Shown one piece after another: positions 7,320 through 16,300 of a stretch of DNA of 48,419 nucleotides. The notes under the pieces are model-generated. The model saw only the letters and a program-made list of their open reading frames with translations, had not been told where the DNA came from and ran no database searches. A program made the position numbers and the translations under genes. The stretch lies in contig JAHFCH010000022.1 of assembly GCA_023249635.1 (NCBI GenBank), forward strand, positions 1-48,419, read 5' to 3'. The stretch comes from Fibrobacterota bacterium (GTDB taxonomy: Bacteria > Fibrobacterota > Fibrobacteria > UBA11236). Numbering within the stretch: the stretch's first letter is position 1; each line of letters starts with the position of its first letter.

Positions 7320-8651
7320 ATGTTAAAGTATGGGTTCGGCGCGAAATGCGCCTTGGGAATGCTGGTTGCGGCCATGGCCTTGGGGCAAGCGCAAGCGGCC
7401 AACAAACTGACGGCCGCTGAGCAGAAGGCGGGCTTCAAGCTCCTCTTCGACGGCGCCAGTACCTCGCAATGGACCATCAACTGGGCCGTTGACGACAGCG
7501 CCATGAAATCGCCCAACACGGGCGCCATGATCTACTCCAAAGAGGAATTCACCAATTTCGAGTGGAAGATCGACTTCAAGGTGAACGACGGGGGCAACAG
7601 CGGCTTCTTCATCCGCACCAAAACCGATTGGTATTGCGACGGCTTCGAAGTGGCCGTACTGGATAGCAAGAACGGCGGCGACGCGAGCGCGCTTTCCGAC
7701 GGGGCCAACGGGGACAAACTCTCCGCCGGAATCTTGGATGTCCGCACCGGCAAGAATTTCACCGCCGGTAGCGACGCCCCCATCAAACGCTCGGGCGCCA
7801 TCTACGATATCTACCCAACGACCAAGGACGGCATCCTAATTCCCAAGGGCGGCGTCTACGTCGACGTAATGAAACCGGCCATGGCCTGGAACTCAATGGT
7901 AGTCTGGGCCGATGGCAAACACGTTGAGACCTGGCTGAACGGGATGAAGGTGACCGATTTCGTGGTTGGCTCGGCGGATTGGCTGGCCCGCTACCATCGC
8001 AGCAAGTTCGGCAATAATAACAACCAATGCGGCGACGATTTCGCCACCCTTCCCACGGGGACCCTGGTGGTTCAGGATCATGGCGCCGGCTTGGTGATCT
8101 GGATGCGCGACAACAAAATCCGCACCTTCACGCCTGGATCGAAACTGACCAGCCCTCTTGCCGACCCCGCCGGAGCCACTTTCAGCGCTGCCACCAAGGT
8201 CAAACTGGACGCCGGCATTACCGGGGCGGCCATCCACTATACCCTGGACGGATCCGATCCGACCGAGGCCTCGCCCTTGTATAACGATTCCACCGGAGTG
8301 ATGGTTTCCAAGTCCGTCACCTTGAAGTCCCGCGCTTACCGCGCAACCTTCACGGCCAGCGACGCAGCTTCGGAGACCTATGTCATTACGGGCACGGGAA
8401 TACACGGCGAACGTCTGGGCGAAATTCCGGAAGTGTCCCTTTCCCAACAAGCGGGCCGCCTGATCGTTTCCGATCGCAACGGCCTGCCTTTCAGCCTCGA
8501 TCTGGTCACTCCGACGGGTAAGCTCGCGCGCAGCCAGGCCATCGGCAAAGGCGGAGCCAACATATCCTTGCGGGGATTGAAATCCGGCGTGTACCTGGTA
8601 TCCCTGCATGCGGGCGCCTGGCAGAATGTAAGGCGCATCGCAATTCCTTGA
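7320..8651 (+). CDS. Second secreted DUF1080 protein with chitobiase-C domain and sorting tail
   Basis: A 443-residue paralogue of the preceding gene: a signal peptide ending GQAQA, a DUF1080 domain (LLFDGAS, FTNFEWKIDFKVNDGGNSGFFIR), the same HYTLDGSDPTEASPLY module, and a C-terminal tail (LKSGVYLVSL...VRRIAI) like T9SS sorting domains. The ATG at 7320 has GGAG five bases upstream and is preferred over ATG 7281, which would put charged residues before the signal peptide. Only 105 bp separate the two copies, so they may be co-transcribed. The sequences have clearly diverged, so the duplication is not recent. Confidence 0.85.
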   Translation: MLKYGFGAKCALGMLVAAMALGQAQAANKLTAAEQKAGFKLLFDGASTSQWTINWAVDDSAMKSPNTGAMIYSKEEFTNFEWKIDFKVNDGGNSGFFIRTKTDWYCDGFEVAVLDSKNGGDASALSDGANGDKLSAGILDVRTGKNFTAGSDAPIKRSGAIYDIYPTTKDGILIPKGGVYVDVMKPAMAWNSMVVWADGKHVETWLNGMKVTDFVVGSADWLARYHRSKFGNNNNQCGDDFATLPTGTLVVQDHGAGLVIWMRDNKIRTFTPGSKLTSPLADPAGATFSAATKVKLDAGITGAAIHYTLDGSDPTEASPLYNDSTGVMVSKSVTLKSRAYRATFTASDAASETYVITGTGIHGERLGEIPEVSLSQQAGRLIVSDRNGLPFSLDLVTPTGKLARSQAIGKGGANISLRGLKSGVYLVSLHAGAWQNVRRIAIP

Positions 8652-8699
8652 TCAGGCGTCTGCCAACCACCGCCATAGCCACAGCCCGGTAATACATTT

Positions 8700-8725
8700 C
8701 CCGTCCCCCTGGCAAGGGGGTCGGG
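8700..8725 (+). terminator. Hairpin downstream of the second DUF1080 gene
   Basis: Stem CCCGTCCCCCT with AGGGGGTCGGG around a GGCA centre, about 10 bp with one T:T mismatch, 48 bases after the stop. A C/T-rich run follows rather than pure T. Confidence 0.45.
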
Positions 8726-8812
8726 ACCCTTCCCCCTTCCGCGCTGTGAGCCCCATCACAAACCCCGTTCCCAACCCCAGCGGATCCGCCCCGGCCTGGC
8801 GTTAACCCGGAT

Positions 8813-8829
8813 GCGAATTTTAAATTCGC
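8813..8829. promoter_or_regulatory. 17-bp near-perfect palindrome before the Ycf48-like gene
   Basis: GCGAATTT-T-AAATTCGC is an 8-bp perfect inverted repeat around one central base, 41 bp before the ATG at 8871. It is AT-rich in a GC-rich background, as expected of an operator or a melting region. Confidence 0.45.
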
Positions 8830-8870
8830 TTTGCAATGAAAGTTCACGTCACACGCATGAGGTGGTATCC

Positions 8871-10049
8871 ATGAACAAAACGACTCTCGCAGCCTGCTTC
8901 GGCCTCCTGGTCATCGCGGCCCAGGCCCAGACCTCTTATAATGCGGTCTATTTCAAGGGGACCAAGGGATTCCTGCTTTCCGATTCGGGTAAGGTGTACC
9001 GCAGCGCCGATGCCGGCGCCAGCTGGACCGGCAAAACGGCCAAGGACTCGGCCTATTGCACCGGGGTCAATTTCCCCAGCGAGAAGGTGGGGTACATCGT
9101 GGGACTGGGGACCATCCTCAAGACCACGGACGGGGGCGATACCTGGACCTCGCCCAAGAAGACGGGGACCTGGCTGAGCCAAGTGCATTTCATCTCCGAC
9201 GATATCGGCGTGGCCGTGGGCATCGGCGTGATCATGCGGACCACGGATGGGGGCGCCACCTGGTCCACCGAAGTACCGCACAGCTCGCAGGGCGGCCTAC
9301 AAACCTATAACGACGTATTCTTCACGGGCAGCGACGCGGGATACCTGGTGGGCCTGGACGGCTGGATCCGGAAATCTTCCGACCAGGGGGACAATTGGGA
9401 TTCCCTCACGAGCCCGACCGCGCATGATCTTCAGGCGGTGCACTTCCCCACCGCTTCGGTGGGCTACGCGGTAGGCGACTCCGGCACCATCATCAAGACT
9501 TCCAACGCGGGCGCCTCGTGGGCGGTGCAGGCCAGCGGCAGCACCAAGGAATTGCACGACGTGTTCTTCGTCGATGCCAATACCGGCTGGGCCGTGGGCG
9601 GATTCACGTCATCGGTCATCCTTAAAACCAGTAATGGCGGAGCCACCTGGGCCCCCCAGGCCAACCCCGGAAACTTCGGACTCAGCTCGGTTAGCTTCCT
9701 CGATGCGAATAAGGGATGGGCCGTGGGCGGCTTCGGGACCTTACTGATGACGGTAGATGGCGGCCTGCATTGGGGGTTGATCACCCCCTCGGCGGTGCGC
9801 GGTGTCGCGCGTTCGTCCCGGGGCTTGCGCCAGGCTGAGGGACAGGTGGAATACGCTTTGGCCCGTGATGCCCGCGTAGAGGCCCGTCTGTTGGATGCGC
9901 GCGGCCGGACCGTCTCGGAATTGTTCTCGGGATCCCAGTCCGCCGGCAGCCATACCTTGGCCTTGCCTGCCCGCGGCCCGTCCGCAGGCGCCTATCTGCT
10001 CGACTTCCGCGCCGACGGCGAGCGCCGGACCCTGACGCTGAGACCCTAG
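8871..10049 (+). CDS. Secreted Ycf48/BNR-repeat beta-propeller with sorting tail
   Basis: A 392-residue exported protein. The signal peptide (MNKTTLAACFGLLVIAAQAQ) is followed by at least six Ycf48-type blades, each with a core such as GYIVGLGTILKTTDGGDTW or GYAVGDSGTIIKTSNAGASW, giving a likely six- or seven-bladed propeller. The last 80 residues (ARLLDARGRTVSEL...GAYLLDFRADGERRTLTL) resemble a T9SS type A sorting domain. In photosynthetic organisms Ycf48 helps photosystem II assembly, but outside them these repeats occur widely in secreted proteins, so no such role is implied. GAGGTGG lies five bases before ATG 8871. It ends only 2 bp from the stop of the convergent lipoprotein gene. Confidence 0.85.
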   Translation: MNKTTLAACFGLLVIAAQAQTSYNAVYFKGTKGFLLSDSGKVYRSADAGASWTGKTAKDSAYCTGVNFPSEKVGYIVGLGTILKTTDGGDTWTSPKKTGTWLSQVHFISDDIGVAVGIGVIMRTTDGGATWSTEVPHSSQGGLQTYNDVFFTGSDAGYLVGLDGWIRKSSDQGDNWDSLTSPTAHDLQAVHFPTASVGYAVGDSGTIIKTSNAGASWAVQASGSTKELHDVFFVDANTGWAVGGFTSSVILKTSNGGATWAPQANPGNFGLSSVSFLDANKGWAVGGFGTLLMTVDGGLHWGLITPSAVRGVARSSRGLRQAEGQVEYALARDARVEARLLDARGRTVSELFSGSQSAGSHTLALPARGPSAGAYLLDFRADGERRTLTLRP

Positions 10050-10051
10050 CC

Positions 10052-13000
10052 TCAGGGCACGTCCACACCGTTCAGTTTCGCTTTGCCGCCGGGAGCCAAT
10101 TCGATCCCGGCGGCACCGCCGTCCACGGTTCCCTCGATCACGGCATTGCCCTTGTCTTCCACGCGCACCTGCAGGGCGCGGGTCCCGGCGCTGTCCGGCA
10201 CGGAGTTCCCCGTTAGCGTCAAGGCCGTTGCGGTCAGTGTCGCCTGCTTATCCAACCAGATGCCGCCCCCTGAGGCCGCTCCCGTCGCCGTGTTGCCTAT
10301 GATGGCGCAATCCAGCAAGTTCAGCTTCGCTTTGGCCCCCAGGGAAACCGCCGCCTTCTCGGCCTTGGTCGCGCCCTCGATGCGGGAATGTTCCAGGCGG
10401 AAGGCGATGCCATGGTCGGCGGCCACGATATGCAACGGATAGGCCCCGCCCGCGCCCAGGATGCGAAGATTACGGGCGATGTTATCGCTGTCGCCTTGCA
10501 AACCGCCTCCGGTGGCGGTGATGCCAAAACCGTCCAGCACGGAGGTTTGCCCCAACATGCGCACGGCGTATCCCGCTACGGGTCCATCGCAGCGGATGAC
10601 CGACTTGGGGTCGGCCATGGCGCGATCGGCCGGCGTAAGGCCGGTCCCATCGGGGGCGAAGCCGCCATACACGGTCAAGGTGGAGGGGATGTCCAGGGCG
10701 GTAGCGCCATCGGCGGCGGAGGGATACTCGCCTTCGGCCACCCAGAGTTCGGAGGCGGATCCGCGGGCGGCCACCGCTTGCCACAGTTCACCGTAAGCAT
10801 CCCGCCACGAGGCGCCTTTTCCCGTACCGCCTTTGCGCACGAAGAGCACGCCGGCCCGCTTGTGGATGGTGACCGCCACGGGAACGCCCGCGTTGCCCGC
10901 GGCATCCACCGGTGTTAACGTTACGGTGACGTCACCGGCAGGATACGCTATGGACGCGACCGACCAGGTGGATCCAGTAATGACCGCCTTTCCCGCGGGG
11001 ATGCCCGTCCCGGTCCATCCCAGGGTGACGGGTCCCACGGCTTCGCTTAAGGTGCCCGTGATGGCGGGGTCAGCGGAGGTGATGGCCGCGTCGGCAACTG
11101 GGCCCGTAATGTTCACTGCCGGCGGCGTGCGATCGATCGTGATCGCGAAACTGCCGGCCGCGCTCCAGTTACCGGCCGAATCGGCCTCGGAAACGAACAG
11201 GGTTTGCGCGCCTTCGGGGATATCGGCGGGTGCGGCGAAGCGCTTTTCCGTCAGCCTATCCATCCAGACGCCCGCGGCGTACCCGATGCGATAGTCCCCG
11301 GCGCCGCCGGGACCACCGGAGGACCAGGTCCATTCCGCCGCCCGCGTCGGTGAAGGCGTGCCGGCGACTATGGGCGCGGCCCCGGCCTGGCTGCGGCGCA
11401 GGATGAGGACGGAATCGGCGCCGCGATTACCCGCCGAGTCTAAGGCTTCGCGGCGGATGCGCAGAACGCCATCGGCGGCCAGGTTTTCCGTGGCTTGGGC
11501 GGTTTGCGGAACGCCGTCCAGGGTCCATTGCACGTCCACGGTCGCCGCGTTGGTCCAGCTCCCCGCGATGGGACTGAGGATATGTACCACGGGAGCGGTC
11601 ATGTCGATGAGCACGGCTCCGCTGTCTACCGGAGACCAATTCCCGGCCTCGTCGCCCTCCTGCGCGTACAGGACATGGTGGCCTTCGGCAAGCGGCGCGG
11701 AAGGAACGTATACCGTATCGTTCCACTCCGCCATGGCCGCGGCGGGATCGGCATTGTCGAGGCGCACGCGGAAATGGCCGCTGCCACCGCCTCCGCCGCG
11801 CAGCAGCCAATGCGGCACGGCCACGTTCAGCAGGCCCGGGACGAGTACCTTGGGCGCCAACGGCCCCTGCGAGTCGCGCATGATGGTCACGGAATCGGAG
11901 CCATTGTTGCCGAGGGAATCGCGGAAGGAGCGGCGGATGACATTGGGGCCTTCCACGGCCAGGCGCTCCTCGGTTTCCGTTGTCTGCTTCATATCGCCCA
12001 CCATCCACTCCACCGCCACTACGCTGTCATGGGTCAGGAATCCGGAAACCGGGGACAGGATGGCCACGTCGACCAGGCGCACGGAGTCCGCGATGGCCAG
12101 GATCACTTTCAGCGTCGATGTCGCGGGCGGCTTATGGGAATCGGAGGCGGTGATCAGGCATTCGCGCGGCCCCGCATCGCGGAAGCCGGGCGTGAAGGCC
12201 CAGCGCTGGGCTTCGTCTACGGCGCCGCAAGTGGCGGCGAAGCTAACCGCATCCTTCTCCTCGTCGCCCAGATACAGGCCAGCGAGATCAAGCGCGATTT
12301 CGCGTCCTTCCATGCCATTGAGGGAAACATCCGCGCTTTTCCAAATCGGGGCGCTGTTGGAATCCACTGCCGTAATGCGCGCGGCGATCTGTCCGGCCTC
12401 GGCCGGGCTGCCTTTGTCCACCGCCTTGAAAACCAGATCCGAGAAGGTGGTCTCTCCCGCCGCCACGCATTGGAAGGACGGCGTAAAGGTGAGCACCCCG
12501 GTCTTGGTATCATAGCTGCCCTTGCCGAAGCGGGGCCACGGCGGGTTCGCCAGGCCCTGGAAGCTGACCGCGTCGCCGTCCGGATCGGTCGCGGTGATCT
12601 TGAGGCTCAGGGTGCGGCCTTCGGAAATGCGGAAGGCCGTGCCCGTCGCCGGGGCCGCGAAGGATACCGTAGGTGGATGGTTCACCTTGCCTACGGAAAT
12701 GGTCAGGAGTTGCTCCTCCACGCCCCCTGCGGTGTCCGAGACAACGATACGGAAGCGGTAATTGCCTTTGGCCGATCCCGGCTGGAAAAAGATGCGCAGG
12801 CTGTCGCCACCGGTGACGATATCGATAGCCTTCTTCCCATCCGGGAACAACGCGCGCAGGCTGTCCAGGTTGGGGATGGCGAAGCGCACGGCATCGCCGT
12901 CCTCGTCCCGCGCCCTAAGCAGAATCACCTTGGACTCGCCTTCCAGCATGCTGACATTATGCACGCCCAGGCCCAAGGTAGGCGCATGATTGACATGCGG

Positions 13001-13168
13001 TCCTTTGGTCTGGGGATTGCCGGTGGTATCGGAATCCCCGGGGAGAACGTCCAGTCCGGCGCGGGTATCGGACAGGTCGCATCCCCCTACGCAGATCAGG
13101 GCCACGGCGGTAAGGACGACAGGCAGGCACGCCAGCAATGGCGCGGAGGGCAGGTGAAATCGGGACAT
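10052..13168 (-). CDS. Large multidomain lipoprotein: cadherin-like/Ig-like modules and C-terminal beta-helix
   Basis: A 1038-residue lipoprotein; the signal peptide ends VGGC with the lipidated Cys at 30. Two to three cadherin-like modules follow (NHAPTL...DEDGDAVRF; NHPPTVSF...ATDPDGDAVSF). Then come three bacterial Ig-like modules of the form PVVHILSP.AGSW...VQW, ending with one in the range 690-780. From about 795 on (VRKGGTGKGASWRDAYGELWQAV) the sequence is a parallel beta-helix of the DUF1565/pectate-lyase type. Such proteins are usually surface-exposed adhesins or polysaccharide-binding scaffolds; the ligand is unknown. No catalytic motif was seen. It follows hrpA on the same strand after 187 bp. 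Confidence 0.8.
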   Translation of the reverse strand: MSRFHLPSAPLLACLPVVLTAVALICVGGCDLSDTRAGLDVLPGDSDTTGNPQTKGPHVNHAPTLGLGVHNVSMLEGESKVILLRARDEDGDAVRFAIPNLDSLRALFPDGKKAIDIVTGGDSLRIFFQPGSAKGNYRFRIVVSDTAGGVEEQLLTISVGKVNHPPTVSFAAPATGTAFRISEGRTLSLKITATDPDGDAVSFQGLANPPWPRFGKGSYDTKTGVLTFTPSFQCVAAGETTFSDLVFKAVDKGSPAEAGQIAARITAVDSNSAPIWKSADVSLNGMEGREIALDLAGLYLGDEEKDAVSFAATCGAVDEAQRWAFTPGFRDAGPRECLITASDSHKPPATSTLKVILAIADSVRLVDVAILSPVSGFLTHDSVVAVEWMVGDMKQTTETEERLAVEGPNVIRRSFRDSLGNNGSDSVTIMRDSQGPLAPKVLVPGLLNVAVPHWLLRGGGGGSGHFRVRLDNADPAAAMAEWNDTVYVPSAPLAEGHHVLYAQEGDEAGNWSPVDSGAVLIDMTAPVVHILSPIAGSWTNAATVDVQWTLDGVPQTAQATENLAADGVLRIRREALDSAGNRGADSVLILRRSQAGAAPIVAGTPSPTRAAEWTWSSGGPGGAGDYRIGYAAGVWMDRLTEKRFAAPADIPEGAQTLFVSEADSAGNWSAAGSFAITIDRTPPAVNITGPVADAAITSADPAITGTLSEAVGPVTLGWTGTGIPAGKAVITGSTWSVASIAYPAGDVTVTLTPVDAAGNAGVPVAVTIHKRAGVLFVRKGGTGKGASWRDAYGELWQAVAARGSASELWVAEGEYPSAADGATALDIPSTLTVYGGFAPDGTGLTPADRAMADPKSVIRCDGPVAGYAVRMLGQTSVLDGFGITATGGGLQGDSDNIARNLRILGAGGAYPLHIVAADHGIAFRLEHSRIEGATKAEKAAVSLGAKAKLNLLDCAIIGNTATGAASGGGIWLDKQATLTATALTLTGNSVPDSAGTRALQVRVEDKGNAVIEGTVDGGAAGIELAPGGKAKLNGVDVP

Positions 13169-13355
13169 ATCGGCCTCGCGGGTGAAGGCAAGTGAATGCT
13201 TTTAAACGCCGGACCCAAGAGCGGTCGCTGTACCGAAAAAAGATTCGTAAGGGGAACTTTACAATCGCGGAGAGGGGGTGGATAGCGGGCGCGCGCCGGC
13301 ATTGCGACGCGGCCTCAAGGAATGGTTATTGAGAGGGTTAAGGTTGCTGCGTCGC

Positions 13356-16300
13356 TTACAGCTTCTTGAAACGGCCCGAAAGATCCTTAATCTGCTGATC
13401 CTTGCGTTGCTTTTCCTCCGGGGCCGCCTTTGCCTCGGAGGCCTTGCGTTGGGGCCCGGCCTTGGCGGCCGTGCGGGAGAGGAAGATTTCCAATTCCAGC
13501 CCGGCTTCCAGCTTCCTTTGCCAAGGCATGTTCTGATCCAACGCGTCCAGATGGCCCCGGGCTTCTTTGGGCAGCCCCGCCACGCTTTGCCCCAAGCCGT
13601 TAAGCCGCCCGCATAGGCTATCGCGCAGGGCCTTGGCCCCCTTACGGATTCCTTCGCGCCTAGCCCTGGCTTCGGTGGCATCGGCCAACACGTTCTCCGC
13701 CGACGCCGCCGAGACCGCCGAATTCACCGGGTTAGGGGAAACCAAGCCAACGGGCATAGTAACTTTCAGGTTACCCTGGCCACCGGGGATATCGCGCGCC
13801 CACGCCAGCGCCAATCGCGCGGCGAAAGCCGGGGAGCGGAATAGCTCTTCCCAATCCGGCAGGCCCGCCGCCCGCGCCAGCAGCGCGGTCACCTCGCCCT
13901 TGGCCTCCAGGGCAGGCTGCGCAAAACCCCGGAACCAGGCGGTGAAGATCTCCCGGCCCGCGAACCCCGAACCCAGCACCAAGGCCACCCCGGCCCAGGC
14001 GCTGCTCCCGCCTTTGGAAACCGCTTGCCCCAACGAGGCCAGGGATTTTACCTGGGTGCCCGGCTTGGCCAGCACCGGCGGCCGCGGAGGCGGCAATTCT
14101 TTTTCCGCCCGCGCGAAAGCGTCCTCGCCATAGGCGGCGAGAAAGCTTTGCGGCAGCAAGGTCCCGACGAGCAGCTCCCGCGCGGGCTGCCAAGCACGGC
14201 GCGCGTCTTCGGGCATGGACCAGGCATCCGCCAGCGCCTGCAGGCGTTTGGAGAAAAAGGTTTGCAGGGCCGCGATGGCCTTACCGGCTCGCGTCGCGGC
14301 CGGGCCGCTTGCCATGGCCGCGGCCAGGGCATGGTGGAACTCCGCCTCCGCGGCGGAGGCGAACCACCCCGAGGCCGGGGCTTTGGCGTCGCCCTCGGAT
14401 GCCGTTCCCAGGGGATCGGCGCCGTAGGCGAACCCCTTCCAAGGTAACGGCGGCGGTACCCCACCCCAATCGGCTTTGGCTCCCGGCAGCCATTCGGCCC
14501 AGGTTTTCCCACCTCCGAACAATAGGCGGCGCGACGCCGCGAAAAGATCGGCTTGGCTCCAGGAAGGATCGACATGGATGAGGAAGCGGCGGCCGGTAGG
14601 GCCGGAAACGAAAACGTGGATTTGCAGGTAAGAGGGCCAGGTGACCGGGAAGGATGGGGCTCCCACGGCGGGATCGGCCGCCAGCAGGCCCGCCAAATCG
14701 GCGGCGGGGGAAGCGTCGGCATCGGCAGGGGCGCCCCAGGCGCGCGCCGTTTCCACCACGCGGGGACGGGCCGACTCCGCGGCTTTGGCCCCCATACGCT
14801 CCAGGGCGTAATCCCAGATCAGCTTGCGCCATCCGGGAATGCCGCGGGCCAGGCCTGCAACGGTCAGGGAAGCCAGCCCGGCGGGATCGGTTTCCAGGGA
14901 GATGCCGTCGAGGGGATCGCCGTAATCGAAACGGTAACCTGTACGGTACGTCACCTCCGCAATACGCAGGCGGTCCGGGAACAGCCGGTGCAGAACGTGC
15001 AAGACCGGGGCTCCGGAAGCCTTTCCCGGGGCGACTCCTGCGGAGGCGTCGAAAGCACCGGAATCCCAGGCTTCCCAGTCCCCGCCTTCCAGGGCCCCGG
15101 CCCAATCGCGATGCGCGAATTCCAGGGCCCCCGGTCCCGCTGCCTTCAGGAACCTCTCCAGGCCCACGCGCGAGGCTACCCCGGGCGCGCGTTGCCGGTA
15201 CCAAATGCCTTGGGCTTCTTCGTCCGGCACCAGGCCGCGCGCGCGCGCCTTGGATTCCAGGGCCGCCAGGGACACCAGGGTCCCGCGGTTGGCCGCCCGG
15301 AAAAGGAATGGACCACCCGGCATTTCCGCCTCGGCGCGGATAATCGCCTCGCGCCAGAATACATCCGCGCATTCCTCAGGCGCCACCGACTCGTAGTTCA
15401 CGCGCCGATCCTGGCGGATGGCGAACCCCTTGAAGCTGACGCGTTCCACCGCTTCCACGAACCCGCGCTCCGGGTTCCAGGCCACGTTGCCGTAGCTGCG
15501 CTTGCACATCTCCGGCGCGATTTCTTCCACCCAGGCGGGCTTGATCTCGGCGGCGCGGTAGATGAACACCCGCGAAGTCTGGCGTATCTCGCCGGCCACG
15601 ATCCATTCCGGCCGCCGCTTGGCCAGCGCCGAACCCGGATGGATATGCGCTTCCTTGTCCCCGGCCAACCGGTACGCGGTATCCTCCGGCTTGCGGCGGG
15701 CCAGGAAGGGCAGGAATCCCGCCAAGATGGCTTTGTGCAACGGATCGGCCACGGCTTCGTCGAACTTGAGCTTGGAAGGATCCAAGGTCAGTTTCAACAG
15801 TCGGGAAAACTGGTCGACCAGATCCATCCATTCGCGCACGCGGTTGTAGGAAAGGAAGCTCTCCGCGCACAGGTTGCGCAGCTTCCGTTGGGTGAAACGG
15901 TCGCCCCAATTGCGGTGGATCCAAACCCACAGCGCCAATACGCCCAGGAAATCGGAGCGGGGATCCTCGAAGCGCCTGTGCAAACCCACCGCCTTGCCGC
16001 GCTCCGGCTCTTCCCGCGGCAGAAAGCGCGGGTCCTGCACCGTAATGCCCGCGGCAATGACGACGGCCGGATCAAGCACAGCATAGTCGGCGGCCTTGAG
16101 CAGGATCTTGCCCAGGGCCACGTCCACGGGCAGCTTGCTCATGCGGCGGCCTTCGGGGGTGAGGCTCGCATTGAGGCCGGGACCATCCACCGCCCCCAAC
16201 TCATGCAATTGGCGGAAGGCGCCCTTGAGGGCCGCGGGAGCGGGAGGATCGGGGAACGGGAACGACTCTACGTCCAGGCCCAGCGCCAACAAGTGCAAGG

